DNA of 64,000 nt from Gammaproteobacteria bacterium (GCA_024742415.1 JANSYN010000004.1:248001-312000), one strand, 5' to 3'; counted from the first letter of the stretch, positions 8,385 to 18,564 are shown. The notes: generated by a model not told the origin, from the sequence alone. Program-made: numbers and translations.

Positions 8385-9530
8385 ATGATGGAGGTAGACA
8401 CGCCGCGTAAGCACATTCTTTGTGTGGTGGGAGCCAGGCCCAACTTCATGAAGATTGCGCCGATCATGCGTGCGTTTGCGTCTGCTGACTCAGCACTCGA
8501 CGCTACCCTGTTGCATACCGGGCAGCACTATGACGCTGCCATGAAGCACACCTTTTTTGACCAGCTTGGTATTCCCGAGCCGGCTATCGATCTCGAGGTG
8601 GGTTCCGGCTCCCACGCCCAGCAAACGGCCGACATCATGAAGCGCTTTGAACCCGTGCTGGATGCCAACCCCCCCGCGGCAGTGTTGGTTGTTGGCGATG
8701 TCAATTCGACCATCGCGTGTGCACTGGTGGCGGTAAAGAAAAATATTCCTGTCATCCACGTGGAGGCCGGCCTGCGCAGCGGCGACCGGCAAATGCCGGA
8801 AGAAATCAACAGGGTGCTGACCGATCAGCTCTCGGAGTTACTGTTCATCACAGAGGCCGACGCGCGCGGTAACCTTGAGCGCGAAGGTATTCGCGATGAG
8901 GCCATACACTTTGTTGGCAACGTAATGATTGATACGCTTCGTTACAACCTGCGGAATGCGCAACCCGCTGCAGACGTTCTGGCTGCGCAACTGCCAGACG
9001 CTGCGGCAACCCTGCCCGCAAGCTATGGCCTGATGACTCTGCACCGTCCGTCCAATGTCGACCAGCCCGAGGTCTTGCAGCGCCTGGTGCAGGTACTGGC
9101 ACAGATAAGCCAGGACACGCCGCTGTACTTTCCGGTGCATCCGCGCACGGCCTCGAGAATCACCGCCGCGGGCCTCGATGAACTGCTACACAATGCGCGG
9201 ATTACCTTACTGCCTCCGCTGGGCTACCTGGAAATGCTCGGTATGATGCGCGACGCCAAGGTCGTGTTTACCGACTCCGGCGGCATTCAGGAAGAAACCA
9301 CCGCTCTGGGCGTGCCGTGCATTACGCTGCGTGAGAACACAGAGCGCCCCATTACCGTCACCCAGGGCACCAATACCGTCGTGGGAACGGACCCGGAGGC
9401 GATCCTGAGTGCCTATGACAGTGTCATCCAGACCGGGGGCAAGCGCGGTAAAGTGCCAGAGCTATGGGACGGAGAGTCTGCACAGCGCATAGTCCGGGTG
9501 ATCAATGACTGGGCGAGTGCGGCCCCATGA
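8385..9530 (+). CDS. wecB: UDP-N-acetylglucosamine 2-epimerase (non-hydrolysing)
   Basis: 381 residues. Interconverts UDP-GlcNAc and UDP-ManNAc in the cytoplasm, supplying ManNAc-type sugars. Recognisable stretches are VVGARPNFMKIAPIM near the N-terminus, LLHTGQHYD, VVGDVNST, HVEAGLRSGD with PEEINR, and FTDSGGIQEE near the C-terminus. I start at the ATG at 8385, with CGGAG just upstream and 11 bp after the previous stop; an open frame reaches back to 8226, but that part overlaps the barrel gene. Ends in an ATGA overlap with the deacetylase gene. Confidence 0.95.
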   Translation: MMEVDTPRKHILCVVGARPNFMKIAPIMRAFASADSALDATLLHTGQHYDAAMKHTFFDQLGIPEPAIDLEVGSGSHAQQTADIMKRFEPVLDANPPAAVLVVGDVNSTIACALVAVKKNIPVIHVEAGLRSGDRQMPEEINRVLTDQLSELLFITEADARGNLEREGIRDEAIHFVGNVMIDTLRYNLRNAQPAADVLAAQLPDAAATLPASYGLMTLHRPSNVDQPEVLQRLVQVLAQISQDTPLYFPVHPRTASRITAAGLDELLHNARITLLPPLGYLEMLGMMRDAKVVFTDSGGIQEETTALGVPCITLRENTERPITVTQGTNTVVGTDPEAILSAYDSVIQTGGKRGKVPELWDGESAQRIVRVINDWASAAP

Positions 9531-10399
9531 GCACGCTGCGTCGACGCGCCGATGGTCCGCTCGTCAATGCGATGACGGTGGATGTCGAGGATTACTTTCA
9601 GGTCTCTGCATTCGAATCCACGGTCGATCGTGACCAGTGGGAGAATTTTGAACAGCGCGTTGACCGCAACACTCGCAATATCCTGGAGCTTTTTGCCCGC
9701 CACGATGTGAAGGCAACGTTCTTCACGCTTGGCTGGGTGGCCGAGCAGTTTCCCGAGCTGGTGCGCGACATTGCCGCTGCCGGGCACGAAGTGGCCAGCC
9801 ACGGCTGGCAACATACGCGCGTCAATACGCAGCAACCAGAGGACTTTCGCAACGATATTCGACGTACGCGCGCGCTACTGCAGGATATCAGTGGTCAGCC
9901 AGTGCTCGGTTATCGCGCTGCCAGTTATTCCATCGGTCGTTCGGAGGCCTGGGCCTGGGATGAGCTGGCAGAGGCGGGTTACAGCTACAGCTCCAGTATC
10001 GTACCAATATCCCATGATTTGTATGGCATTCCCGATGCGCCACGATTTGCGTTTGACACTGCGCAGGGTCGTTTGCTGGAGATTCCGATTACCACCATTT
10101 CATTCGCGGGCCGCAACATTAACTGCGGCGGTGGCGGCTGGTTTCGTTTGTTTCCCTATTCCTTCTCGCGTTGGGCTCTGCGCAAAGTCAATGCCAGTGA
10201 TGTTGAGCCGGGGATTTTTTACTTTCATCCCTGGGAAATCGACCCGCACCAGCCGCGGCCCGAGGGCCTGGGTCTCAAAACACGTTTTCGGCACTACCTG
10301 AACCTTGACCGCACTTACGGTCGACTGGAACAGATGTTGAGCGATTTCCAGTGGGGTCGAATGGATGAGATTTTCCTGCACGGGAACAATACACCATGA
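9527..10399 (+). CDS. XrtA-type polysaccharide deacetylase
   Basis: 290 residues, a NodB-fold deacetylase of the exosortase-linked subfamily with a DUF3473-like C-terminus. Metal-site pieces visible are VDVED (18-22) and HEVASHGWQH (87-96), followed by GYRAASYSIG. It would remove N-acetyl groups from sugars of the polysaccharide or its lipid-linked precursors. No signal peptide is apparent, so it likely acts in the cytoplasm or at the membrane. Translationally coupled on both sides by 4-bp overlaps with wecB and the FemAB gene. Confidence 0.92.
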   Translation: MSTLRRRADGPLVNAMTVDVEDYFQVSAFESTVDRDQWENFEQRVDRNTRNILELFARHDVKATFFTLGWVAEQFPELVRDIAAAGHEVASHGWQHTRVNTQQPEDFRNDIRRTRALLQDISGQPVLGYRAASYSIGRSEAWAWDELAEAGYSYSSSIVPISHDLYGIPDAPRFAFDTAQGRLLEIPITTISFAGRNINCGGGGWFRLFPYSFSRWALRKVNASDVEPGIFYFHPWEIDPHQPRPEGLGLKTRFRHYLNLDRTYGRLEQMLSDFQWGRMDEIFLHGNNTP

Positions 10400-11427
10400 C
10401 GTGCACGATAAAGCCATTGCAAGCTGCCGACTGTGAACGCTGGGACAGCTACGTCAGGGCGGCAAAGGGCGCCACGTTTTTCCATCTGAGCGGCTGGAAA
10501 GAAGTCATCGAGCGTGCCTTTGGCCATACCACGCACTTTCTTTTTGCGGAGGAGGGCGGTGAGATCGTTGGCGTCCTGCCGCTGGCAGAAGTGCGCAGCC
10601 TGCTGTTTGGTCATTCCTTGTCGTCCACTCCCTTTTGTGTTTATGGCGGCGTGCTGGCCGACAGTGCGGCGGCCGCCGCAGGCCTGCGCACGCACGCCTG
10701 CGAGTTGGCGCAAAAGCTTGGCGTTGATGCGCTTGAAATGCGCAATATGCAGGCAACAGACACCGGCTGGCCCGTGAAAGAGCTGTACTACACGTTCCGT
10801 AAGGAAATCGACCCGGACGATGAGGTGAACCTAAAGGCAATACCCAACCGGCAGCGGGCTATGGTACGCAAAGGTATCAAGGAAGGTCTGCAAAGCGAAT
10901 GGGATGACGACGTGTCACGCCTTTACCGTGTTTATGCAGAAAGCGTGCGTAATCTGGGTACACCGGTATTTTCCCGTAAGTATCTTCGTATTCTGCGCGA
11001 GGTGTTTGCCGAACACAGTAGTGTGCTGATGATTACCCACAAGGGCGAAGATGTCGCTGCGGTGATGAGCTTTTACTTTAATGACGAGGTCATTCCTTAC
11101 TATGGCGGCAGTACCGCAGCCGCGCGCCACATCAAGGGCGTGAATCACTTTATGTACTGGGAGCTGATGCGATTGTCCCGTGAGCAGGGCTGTACACGTT
11201 TTGATTTTGGCCGCAGCAAGGCAGGTACCGGGCCTTACAGTTTCAAGAAAAATTTTGGTTTTACACCCGAGCCGTTGCCCTATGAGTATTACCTGGTCAA
11301 AGCCCAGGCGATGCCGGATATCAACCCACTCAACCCCAAGTACCAGCTGATGATTAAAGTCTGGTCACGCCTGCCGCTGCCGCTTGCCAACGCAGTGGGT
11401 CCATTGCTTGCGCGCTCGCTGGGGTAG
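10396..11427 (+). CDS. FemAB/GNAT-like protein, XrtA system-associated
   Basis: 343 residues of the exosortase-associated FemAB family. It has the GNAT-type double domain with stretches such as FHLSGWKEVIERAFGH near the start, and YYGGSTAAARHIKGVNHFMYW and FDFGRSKAGTGPYSFKKNFGF in the second half. FemAB proteins transfer amino acids from aminoacyl-tRNA; the substrate of this branch is unknown. It is regularly found beside exosortase A, so polymer or protein modification is likely. Overlaps the deacetylase by 4 bp and precedes the exosortase by 3 bp. Confidence 0.88.
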   Translation: MTCTIKPLQAADCERWDSYVRAAKGATFFHLSGWKEVIERAFGHTTHFLFAEEGGEIVGVLPLAEVRSLLFGHSLSSTPFCVYGGVLADSAAAAAGLRTHACELAQKLGVDALEMRNMQATDTGWPVKELYYTFRKEIDPDDEVNLKAIPNRQRAMVRKGIKEGLQSEWDDDVSRLYRVYAESVRNLGTPVFSRKYLRILREVFAEHSSVLMITHKGEDVAAVMSFYFNDEVIPYYGGSTAAARHIKGVNHFMYWELMRLSREQGCTRFDFGRSKAGTGPYSFKKNFGFTPEPLPYEYYLVKAQAMPDINPLNPKYQLMIKVWSRLPLPLANAVGPLLARSLG

Positions 11428-11430
11428 CTT

Positions 11431-12972
11431 ATGCCACAGTCGTACCGCTCTGGCCTTACCCTCAAAAACAGTTTGCTGGCTGCCGCGCTCTACGCAGTGC
11501 TGGCGCTTATTGTCTTTTATGCCACAGCGGCCTCGATGGTTGCCATATGGTCGCGCTCTGACACTTTCGCGCACGGCTACCTGATCCTGCCCATCTCGTT
11601 GTGGCTTGTCTGGAATCAGCGCGATTACCTCGCAACCGTGACGCCGCAACCTGCCGCCTGGATAGGCCTTCTGATTTTACCGGTCGGTGCCGTCTGGTTG
11701 CTGGCTTGGCTGGTAGATGTGTTGGTCGTTCAGCAACTCGCGCTGGTCACTATCCTGATCGTGGGCGTCTGGGCAATATTGGGTCATCGGCTGGCGTGGG
11801 CACTGGCGTTTCCCCTGTTGTTTCTTTTCTTTGCCGTGCCCATGGGTGAGGGCCTGATCGCGCCCATGATGGACTTTACCGCCTACTCCACGGTGTGGCT
11901 GGTGCAGCAAAGTGGTATTCCTGTCTTTCGCGAGGGCCTGTACTTCACGCTGCCTACCGGCCGCTGGTCAGTGGTCGAGGCATGTAGTGGTGTACGTTAC
12001 ATTATTGCCTCGGTGACGGTGGGCGCGCTGTTTGCCTATCTGACCTATGTGAGCTGGTGGCGCAGGGCATTGTTTATCCTGGTCTCTATTATCGTGCCGA
12101 TTCTTGCCAATACCTTGCGCGCTTACATGATTGTCATGCTTGGGCATCACAGTGATATGCGCATCGCAACGGGCGCCGATCATCTGGTCTATGGTTGGGT
12201 ATTTTTTGGTGTGGTGATTTTCGTGCTGTTCTGGATTGGCTCTTTCTTTCGCGAGGAGCCGCTGTCACCTGCCGAGACAGCCGCCAGGCGTCCGGTGCGC
12301 GCACCCCAGGCCATGTCTAACGGGGCGATCCTGCCCGCATTCCTGCTGGCGGTCGTTGCTGCTTCCGCTGCGCCCTTACTGGCTTCGCGCCTGGATGTGG
12401 GCCCGGTCAATATCTCCTACGGTGTACAGGAGTTGCCAGTGCCGGCCAATGGTTGGGCCAGGACGGATGCCTCTGCCCTGTCGTGGGAGCCCTTCGCCTC
12501 GGTTGCGGGCTCAGTACACGCTGCCTATGCGCAAGACGATGATAGTGTCTTTGTCGAGCTGCAATACTGGGCCGGTCAACAAGACCCGGGGGAGGTCGTG
12601 GGCAGTGCTGCAAGGTTTGCGCGACAGGACGGCGACTGGCGGGAGATTGCCAGGGCTGTGCCCGTCATTGCCATTGGTGCCCGGCAGACCGCCGTGCAAG
12701 AGGCCAGGCTGCGTGGGCCGGAAGGCGAGCTGGTTGCCTGGTCATGGTACCTGCTTGGGCAGAGGCAGACCGCGAATGACTATGTCGGTAAGCTGCTGGA
12801 AGCTGCTTCCGTACTGGGTGCTGCCCCGCCAGGCGCAGTCAGGATCGTGCTCTATGCGCAGGCCTATTCGGATGTGGACACTGTGCGTGAGCGTTTGCAG
12901 GCTTTTGTCAATGACCACGGTGAAGCCCTGGTAGCGAAACTGCGTGCGCGCCATCTTGCGTACCAGCCATGA
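11431..12972 (+). CDS. xrtA: exosortase A fused to an EpsI-like domain
   Basis: 513 residues. Residues 1-265 form the multi-helix membrane exosortase with the catalytic residues Cys185 (VVEACSGVRY), Arg230 (ANTLRAY) and His251 (GADHLVYGW). From about 300 to the end is the EpsI-type periplasmic domain that is often fused to, or next to, XrtA. Exosortase cleaves the C-terminal PEP-CTERM sorting signal of exported proteins in a step coupled to EPS production. No PEP-CTERM substrate lies in this window, so targets must be elsewhere. Overlaps the following glycosyltransferase gene by 4 bp. Confidence 0.95.
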   Translation: MPQSYRSGLTLKNSLLAAALYAVLALIVFYATAASMVAIWSRSDTFAHGYLILPISLWLVWNQRDYLATVTPQPAAWIGLLILPVGAVWLLAWLVDVLVVQQLALVTILIVGVWAILGHRLAWALAFPLLFLFFAVPMGEGLIAPMMDFTAYSTVWLVQQSGIPVFREGLYFTLPTGRWSVVEACSGVRYIIASVTVGALFAYLTYVSWWRRALFILVSIIVPILANTLRAYMIVMLGHHSDMRIATGADHLVYGWVFFGVVIFVLFWIGSFFREEPLSPAETAARRPVRAPQAMSNGAILPAFLLAVVAASAAPLLASRLDVGPVNISYGVQELPVPANGWARTDASALSWEPFASVAGSVHAAYAQDDDSVFVELQYWAGQQDPGEVVGSAARFARQDGDWREIARAVPVIAIGARQTAVQEARLRGPEGELVAWSWYLLGQRQTANDYVGKLLEAASVLGAAPPGAVRIVLYAQAYSDVDTVRERLQAFVNDHGEALVAKLRARHLAYQP

Positions 12973-14108
12973 GCGCGCCGCCCCATGTTGTCCATATCAT
13001 CTATGCGCTGTCTACCGGCGGACTTGAAAACGGCCTGGTCAATATCATCAATCGTATGCCCTCTAACCGGTACCGGCACACGATTGTTTGCCTGACTAGC
13101 GCTGATGACTTCTCGCAGCGTATCACCGCGGCCGATGTTCAGGTGATCGCGCTGCACAAACAGCCCGGACACGATCTGCGTTTCTACCTGCGTTTGCGAA
13201 AACTACTGCGGGAGTTGCGTCCCGATATCGTCCACAGCCGCAATTTGGCAGCGCTCGAAGCGCAGCTGTGCACTGTTGCCATGCGTGGCGTTAGACGCGT
13301 CCATGGCGAACACGGTCGAGAGGTTGGCGACCTCGACGGATTGAATCGCAAGTACCTGATGCTGCGACGCCTGATGAAGTTCATCATTCACCACTACATC
13401 GCGGTCAGTCAGGATCTTCAATGCTGGCTGATTGATACCGTCCACGTGGCGCCGCAAACAGTGACACAGATCTACAATGGTGTGGATCTGCATCGATTCA
13501 GACAGCGAAATGTGAAGCCCTTGGCATTATTGCCGCAGCGTTGGCAGCAGCGTGATGATATGTTGATACTAGGGACTGTCGGGCGTCTGACGCCGGTGAA
13601 AGACCAGCAGCTTCTGTTGCACGCAATGGCTCGAATTCGACCAACCGCCCCGGATATTTTTTCACGATTGTATCTGGTGATGGTGGGTGATGGGCCGCTG
13701 CGCTCCAATCTGGTTGACCTTGCACAGGAGCTGGAACTGGCCGAGCGAGTCTGGTTTGCAGGTGACAGAACAGACGTGCCCGAGTTGCTGGGCATGATGG
13801 ACGTGTTTGTGCTGCCGTCACTGGGTGAGGGCGTTTCCAATACGGTTCTGGAGGCAATGGCCACCGGATTGCCCATTGTAGCGACTGCAGTAGGCGGAAA
13901 CCTGGAGCTGGTGCAGCAGCCCGCGAATGGCGCCCTGGTGCCAGCCGGGGATGACCGCGCCCTGGCAGACGCTATCGTCGAGCTGATGCGCGACAACCAA
14001 AGACGCAAAACGGCCGGCAGCAATGCCCGGCAGTATGTATCTGCAAACTTTGACTGGGACAAAACAGTGACGCAGTACATGCGCGTCTATGATGAGCTTC
14101 TGCGGTGA
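12969..14108 (+). CDS. GT4 glycosyltransferase, PEP-CTERM/XrtA-associated
   Basis: 379 residues with two Rossmann halves of the GT-B fold. The N-terminal part opens VVHIIYALSTGGLENGLVN, which I recognise from the exosortase-linked sugar transferase family. The donor-binding half has GTVGRLTPVKDQ, VMVGDGPL and the E-x7-E motif within LPSLGEGVSNTVLEAMATG. It would add a sugar to the lipid-linked repeat unit on the cytoplasmic face. Coupled to xrtA by an ATGA overlap; the amidotransferase follows after 31 bp. Confidence 0.9.
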   Translation: MSAPPHVVHIIYALSTGGLENGLVNIINRMPSNRYRHTIVCLTSADDFSQRITAADVQVIALHKQPGHDLRFYLRLRKLLRELRPDIVHSRNLAALEAQLCTVAMRGVRRVHGEHGREVGDLDGLNRKYLMLRRLMKFIIHHYIAVSQDLQCWLIDTVHVAPQTVTQIYNGVDLHRFRQRNVKPLALLPQRWQQRDDMLILGTVGRLTPVKDQQLLLHAMARIRPTAPDIFSRLYLVMVGDGPLRSNLVDLAQELELAERVWFAGDRTDVPELLGMMDVFVLPSLGEGVSNTVLEAMATGLPIVATAVGGNLELVQQPANGALVPAGDDRALADAIVELMRDNQRRKTAGSNARQYVSANFDWDKTVTQYMRVYDELLR

Positions 14109-14139
14109 TGATTTTGATTTAGGGGTGGGCAGGAAAGAT

Positions 14140-16041
14140 ATGTGCGGTATAGCGGGACTCTTTGACTTATCCGGCAGGCGTGATTTTGACCACGACCTGC
14201 TGCGTGCAATGAATGAAGTGCAGCATCACCGCGGGCCGGACGAGGACGGCCTCTACGTTGACCCGGGCGTGGCATTTGCGCACAAGCGCCTATCCATCAT
14301 CGACCTGTCTTCCGGTCAGCAACCCATGCGCAGTGAAGACGACAATGTCGTGGTTGTCTACAACGGCGAGGTCTACAACTTTGCAGAGCTTGCGCGCGAA
14401 CTGCAGGGTCTGGGTTTTAGCTTTCGAACGCGCTGCGATACCGAGGTTATTCTGCACGCCTGGCGCGCCTGGGGCGAGGCATGTGTCGAGCGTTTTCGTG
14501 GCATGTTCGCGTTTGCCATTTATGACAAAAACCAGCAAAGCGTTTTTCTTGCGCGCGATCGCCTTGGCATCAAGCCGCTGTTTTACTCCATCATTGGCGG
14601 TGACACCCTGGTGTTTGGTTCCGAGCTCAAGGTCCTCAAGGCACACCCGGGTGTGCCGCGTAAGCTGGAACCGCAAGCGGTGGAGGACTACTTCACCCTG
14701 GGGTATATACCAGAGCCAAAAACCATTTATAAGGATGTGTACAAACTCCGCCCCGGGCATACCTTATTGCTGCAGCGTGGTCGCCCCGTCCCCCAGCAGC
14801 GTGAGTACTGGGACATACCCTTCAAGCCCGTCGCAGTACAGTCACAGGCAGCCGTCGAGGAAGAGCTGTTTGTGCGTATGCGCGAAGCCGTGGACATCCG
14901 ACTAGTGTCAGAGGTCCCACTGGGGGCTTTCCTGTCTGGCGGCGTAGATTCCAGCGCTGTGGTTGCGGCGATGGCGCAATTGCAGGACGCTCCCGTCAAT
15001 ACCTGTGCGATCGGGTTCGATGTGCCGCAATACAACGAGACAGACTTCGCCCGACAGGTAGCACAGCGCTATGCCACCAACCACATAGAGCGCGTTGTCG
15101 CCAGTGATGACTTCGACCTGCTGGATACGCTGGCGGGTTTCTATGACGAGCCCTACGCAGACAGCTCCGCGATTCCCACCTACCGTGTTTGCCAGCTTGC
15201 GCGCGAGCGGGTGACTGTGGCTCTATCGGGTGACGGCGGCGATGAGAACTTCGCCGGTTATCGACGTTATCGCTGGCATATGAACGAGCAGCGCTTGCGC
15301 GACTTGTTGCCGCTGGGCTTGCGTAAGCCTGTGTTTGGTGCGCTGGGCAGCTTGTACCCGAAGCTGGATTGGGCGCCACGCGTTTTTCGCGCCAAGACGA
15401 CCTTTGAAGCACTGGCGCGCAACTCCGTTGAGGCCTATCTGCACTCGGTGTCATTGACCTCCCAGGCACAACGTAACGCAATGTTCAGCGACGCCTTGAA
15501 ACGCGAATTGCAAGGCTATCGCGCCGTGGAAACCTTCAATCACCACGCGGCACGCAGCCCGACGGATGATCCGCTATCGTTGATCCAGTACCTCGACATG
15601 AAAACTTACCTTGTCGGCGACATATTGACCAAGGTAGACCGCGCATCGATGGCGCATTCGCTGGAAGTGCGCGTACCGCTGCTGGATCACAAGTTCGTGG
15701 AATGGGTGTCAGGACTCCCGGTCGATATGAAACTTCGTGGGCAGGAAGGCAAGTACATTCTGAAAAAGGCAATGGAACCACATTTGCCGCACGATGTGCT
15801 GTATCGTCCGAAGATGGGCTTTGGCGTGCCCCTGGGCAAGTGGTTTCGGGGCCCGCTGAAGCAGCGCCTGCGCGATGCGTTGCTCAGTGGTGGCCTGGCC
15901 GAAACCGGGCTGTTCAATACCCAGTACCTGGAAACACTGGTCAATGACCACCAGTCCGGGCTGCGCGAATACAGTGCGCCCCTGTGGTCGCTGATGATGT
16001 TCCAGGCGGCCATTGCCGCAGATGATTTTGCGCTGCAGTAA
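14140..16041 (+). CDS. XrtA-associated asparagine synthase-type amidotransferase
   Basis: 633 residues. Starting at the ATG at 14140 gives MCGIAG, so Cys2 is the N-terminal glutaminase nucleophile after Met removal; AGGAAAG at 14131 supports it. An open frame starts 51 bp earlier but would bury the cysteine. The synthetase half carries the ATP-pyrophosphatase loop FLSGGVDSSAV and GDGGDENFAG. The enzyme probably amidates a carboxylate (a uronic acid or an attached amino acid) of the polysaccharide using glutamine. A second, glutaminase-dead relative lies at 36058-37950. Confidence 0.93.
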   Translation: MCGIAGLFDLSGRRDFDHDLLRAMNEVQHHRGPDEDGLYVDPGVAFAHKRLSIIDLSSGQQPMRSEDDNVVVVYNGEVYNFAELARELQGLGFSFRTRCDTEVILHAWRAWGEACVERFRGMFAFAIYDKNQQSVFLARDRLGIKPLFYSIIGGDTLVFGSELKVLKAHPGVPRKLEPQAVEDYFTLGYIPEPKTIYKDVYKLRPGHTLLLQRGRPVPQQREYWDIPFKPVAVQSQAAVEEELFVRMREAVDIRLVSEVPLGAFLSGGVDSSAVVAAMAQLQDAPVNTCAIGFDVPQYNETDFARQVAQRYATNHIERVVASDDFDLLDTLAGFYDEPYADSSAIPTYRVCQLARERVTVALSGDGGDENFAGYRRYRWHMNEQRLRDLLPLGLRKPVFGALGSLYPKLDWAPRVFRAKTTFEALARNSVEAYLHSVSLTSQAQRNAMFSDALKRELQGYRAVETFNHHAARSPTDDPLSLIQYLDMKTYLVGDILTKVDRASMAHSLEVRVPLLDHKFVEWVSGLPVDMKLRGQEGKYILKKAMEPHLPHDVLYRPKMGFGVPLGKWFRGPLKQRLRDALLSGGLAETGLFNTQYLETLVNDHQSGLREYSAPLWSLMMFQAAIAADDFALQ

Positions 16042-16110
16042 CGATGATGACCAGGCGGCCTTTTTTCTTTCAACACCCGATACCCTGCGCAGACGGGGCT
16101 GTGTCCTGTC

Positions 16111-17196
16111 GTGGTTGATACAGCACCCGTCATAGGCCTGGTAGGTCCGGTACCGCCACCCAATGGTGGTATGGCCATGCAAACGCTGCAGTTGGCTCGG
16201 TTACTGCGGGAGGAGGGCGTGCGGGTTGAGCTGGAGCCGACGAATGCGCCCTATCATCCGCAATGGTTGGCGAAGGTGCGTGGGGTGCGGGCACTGTGTC
16301 GTCTCTTTCCTTACCTGTATCGCATCTGGCGGTTAGCCGGCCGCGTGCCGGTGATTCACCTGATGGCGAACTCGGGTTGGTCCTGGCAGCTTTTTGCAGC
16401 CCCCGTGGTGTGGATTGGCGCATGGCGCGGCACACCGGTCATTGTGAACTACCGCGGTGGCGAAGCGCGCAGCTATCTGGAGCAATCGCGACGTTACATC
16501 GCCCCCACGCTGAACAGGGCCGCACGCTTGGTGGTTCCCAGCGGTTTTTTGCGGGATGTATTTAAAGATTTCGGATTTGGCGCCGAGATCGTTCCGAATA
16601 TCGTTGATTTCGACACCTTTTCCCCGGCAGTTGAGCCATCGCCAGAGGATGGTTTCTGCCTGGTGATTACGCGAAATCTCGAAGCCATCTACGGCCTCGA
16701 TACCGCGATCAGGGCGATGACGATTGTCGCGCGGCGGCATCCTCACGTTTGCCTGAAGATCGCCGGCAGCGGCCCTCTGGAGCAGGAACTCAAGGCACTG
16801 GTCACACAGTTGGGCCTTGATGGGCGGGTCATTTTTCTGGGCCGGCTGGAACGCCCGGAGGTCGTTTGCCTGTACCGCAGTGCCAGCGGCATGCTGAACC
16901 CAAGCCGTGTGGACAACATGCCCAACTCCATTCTGGAAGCGCTGGCTTGCGAATTGCCGGTTGTGTCAACCAACGTCGGCGGCGTGCCCTACATCGTTGA
17001 GGATGGCGTCACCGCGCTGCTGGTGCCGCCGGACGACCCCGAGGCGATGGCGCAGGCTGTGTGTGCACTGGTCGAAGACCCTGCATTGTGCCGGAGTCTG
17101 GCCAAAGCCGGCTGCGCCTCCGTGCAGCAGTACAGTTGGCAAGCGGTGGGTGCACAATGGCTCAAACTTTACCAACGCCTGACGGTGGCGGCGTGA
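16111..17196 (+). CDS. GT4 glycosyltransferase
   Basis: 361 residues, GT-B fold. N-terminal IGLVGPVPPPNGGMAMQTLQ is a Gly-rich acceptor-side loop; the C-terminal half has LKIAGSGPLEQEL and a donor-site motif around NPSRVDNMPNSILEALACE. I start at the GTG at 16111, because in-frame stops at 16045 and 16048 exclude longer versions and no ATG is available. It has no good ribosome binding site and may be read by coupling to the amidotransferase gene 69 bp upstream. Overlaps the next gene by 4 bp (GTGA). Confidence 0.87.
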   Translation: MVDTAPVIGLVGPVPPPNGGMAMQTLQLARLLREEGVRVELEPTNAPYHPQWLAKVRGVRALCRLFPYLYRIWRLAGRVPVIHLMANSGWSWQLFAAPVVWIGAWRGTPVIVNYRGGEARSYLEQSRRYIAPTLNRAARLVVPSGFLRDVFKDFGFGAEIVPNIVDFDTFSPAVEPSPEDGFCLVITRNLEAIYGLDTAIRAMTIVARRHPHVCLKIAGSGPLEQELKALVTQLGLDGRVIFLGRLERPEVVCLYRSASGMLNPSRVDNMPNSILEALACELPVVSTNVGGVPYIVEDGVTALLVPPDDPEAMAQAVCALVEDPALCRSLAKAGCASVQQYSWQAVGAQWLKLYQRLTVAA

Positions 17197-18545
17197 GCCT
17201 GTATACGAAGCTGGTTTCGGGGCTGCTCTTTCCGCTGCATGAACGCCTGAAGAAACACAGCTCGGTGCGCGTCATGCACGGCATGGAGTCATCCCAGTGG
17301 CTGTCGGCAGACGAACTGCAAGCACTGCAGCTCAATCGTTTACGCGGCTTCTTGCAGCGCATAGGCACTGATGTGCCGTATTTCACGTCGCAGTTCGAGG
17401 CGCTTGACTTCGATCCTGCAGCGATCGACTCGGTGACTGACCTGCAGCGGCTGCCATTGATCGGCAAGCCTGAAATCCGTGCAAACTTCGACGCACTGGT
17501 GTCTGCAACAGCCGGACCACTGGAGAAGTTCAGCACGGGTGGTTCAAGTGGAGAGCCGCTGATCTTCTATCGGGGCAAGGAGCGCGTCAGTCATGATGTC
17601 GCTGCCAAGTGGCGCGCCACCCGCTGGTGGGGTGTGGACATCGGCGATCCCGAAATCGTTGTGTGGGGCTCTCCTATTGAACTGGGGGCGCAGGACCGGG
17701 TGCGCTGGCTGCGCGACAAGCTTCTGCGCACGCAGTTGCTGTCTGCGTTTGAAATGTCGAACGCCAACATGCTCCAGTTCACGACGCGCTTGCGCAACGT
17801 CCGTCCCAGGATGTTGTTCGGATACCCTTCTTCCATCGCACTGTTGGCTGAATACGTCCTGGCGAACGCCTACAAGGTGGATGATCTGGGCATCGAAGTG
17901 GTATTTGTCACCTCCGAACGGCTTTATGACCATCAGCGCGCATTGATCGAAGAGGCTTTTGGTTGCCCGGTAGCTAATGGTTATGGCGGTCGCGATGCAG
18001 GCTTTATTGCACATGAGTGCCCGCAGGGCGGCATGCATATCACCGCTGAAGACATCATTGTGGAGATTGTCAACGAGGCCGGCGAGGTGCTGCCCCAAGG
18101 GGAGCGCGGAGAGATCGTAATCACGCACATGGCAACGGCGGATTTTCCGTTCGTGCGTTATCGCACCGGCGATGTCGGTAGCCTGGGTGAAGGCCAATGC
18201 AGCTGCGGACGCACGCTGCCCCTGATGGGCGAGATAGACGGCCGTACCACCGATTTTGTGCGCGCCGCAGACGGTACCGTGCTGCATGGCCTTGCACTGA
18301 TCTATGTGCTGCGCGAGATGCCGCAGATTCGGGAATTCAAGGTCATCCAGGAGTCGCTGACGCGGCTAACGCTGCAGTTGGTGAGCGATGGCAATGACAA
18401 GCCCGCTATGGAAGCGGAGATTACCGAGCAGTTTCAGCGGCGACTTGGACCGTCGCTATTGGTAGACTTCGACTACGTGGAGAAAATCCCGCGCGAAAAA
18501 TCAGGAAAGTTTCGTTATGTTGTCAGCCGGCTTGATGACACTTGA
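17193..18545 (+). CDS. PaaK-like AMP-forming ligase, exosortase-associated
   Basis: 450 residues resembling phenylacetate-CoA ligases. The phosphate-binding loop STGGSSGEP is at 114-122, and the C-terminus has the lysine loop PREKSGKFRYV. I start at the GTG at 17193, which overlaps the preceding stop as GTGA and gives the N-terminus MSLYTKLVSGLLFPLHERLK; longer in-frame versions only add sequence overlapping the glycosyltransferase. These loci often carry such a protein; it probably adenylates a carboxylic acid for attachment to sugar or carrier. The true substrate is unknown. Confidence 0.85.
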   Translation: MSLYTKLVSGLLFPLHERLKKHSSVRVMHGMESSQWLSADELQALQLNRLRGFLQRIGTDVPYFTSQFEALDFDPAAIDSVTDLQRLPLIGKPEIRANFDALVSATAGPLEKFSTGGSSGEPLIFYRGKERVSHDVAAKWRATRWWGVDIGDPEIVVWGSPIELGAQDRVRWLRDKLLRTQLLSAFEMSNANMLQFTTRLRNVRPRMLFGYPSSIALLAEYVLANAYKVDDLGIEVVFVTSERLYDHQRALIEEAFGCPVANGYGGRDAGFIAHECPQGGMHITAEDIIVEIVNEAGEVLPQGERGEIVITHMATADFPFVRYRTGDVGSLGEGQCSCGRTLPLMGEIDGRTTDFVRAADGTVLHGLALIYVLREMPQIREFKVIQESLTRLTLQLVSDGNDKPAMEAEITEQFQRRLGPSLLVDFDYVEKIPREKSGKFRYVVSRLDDT

Positions 18546-18564
18546 GGTGACCAGCAGGTAACTT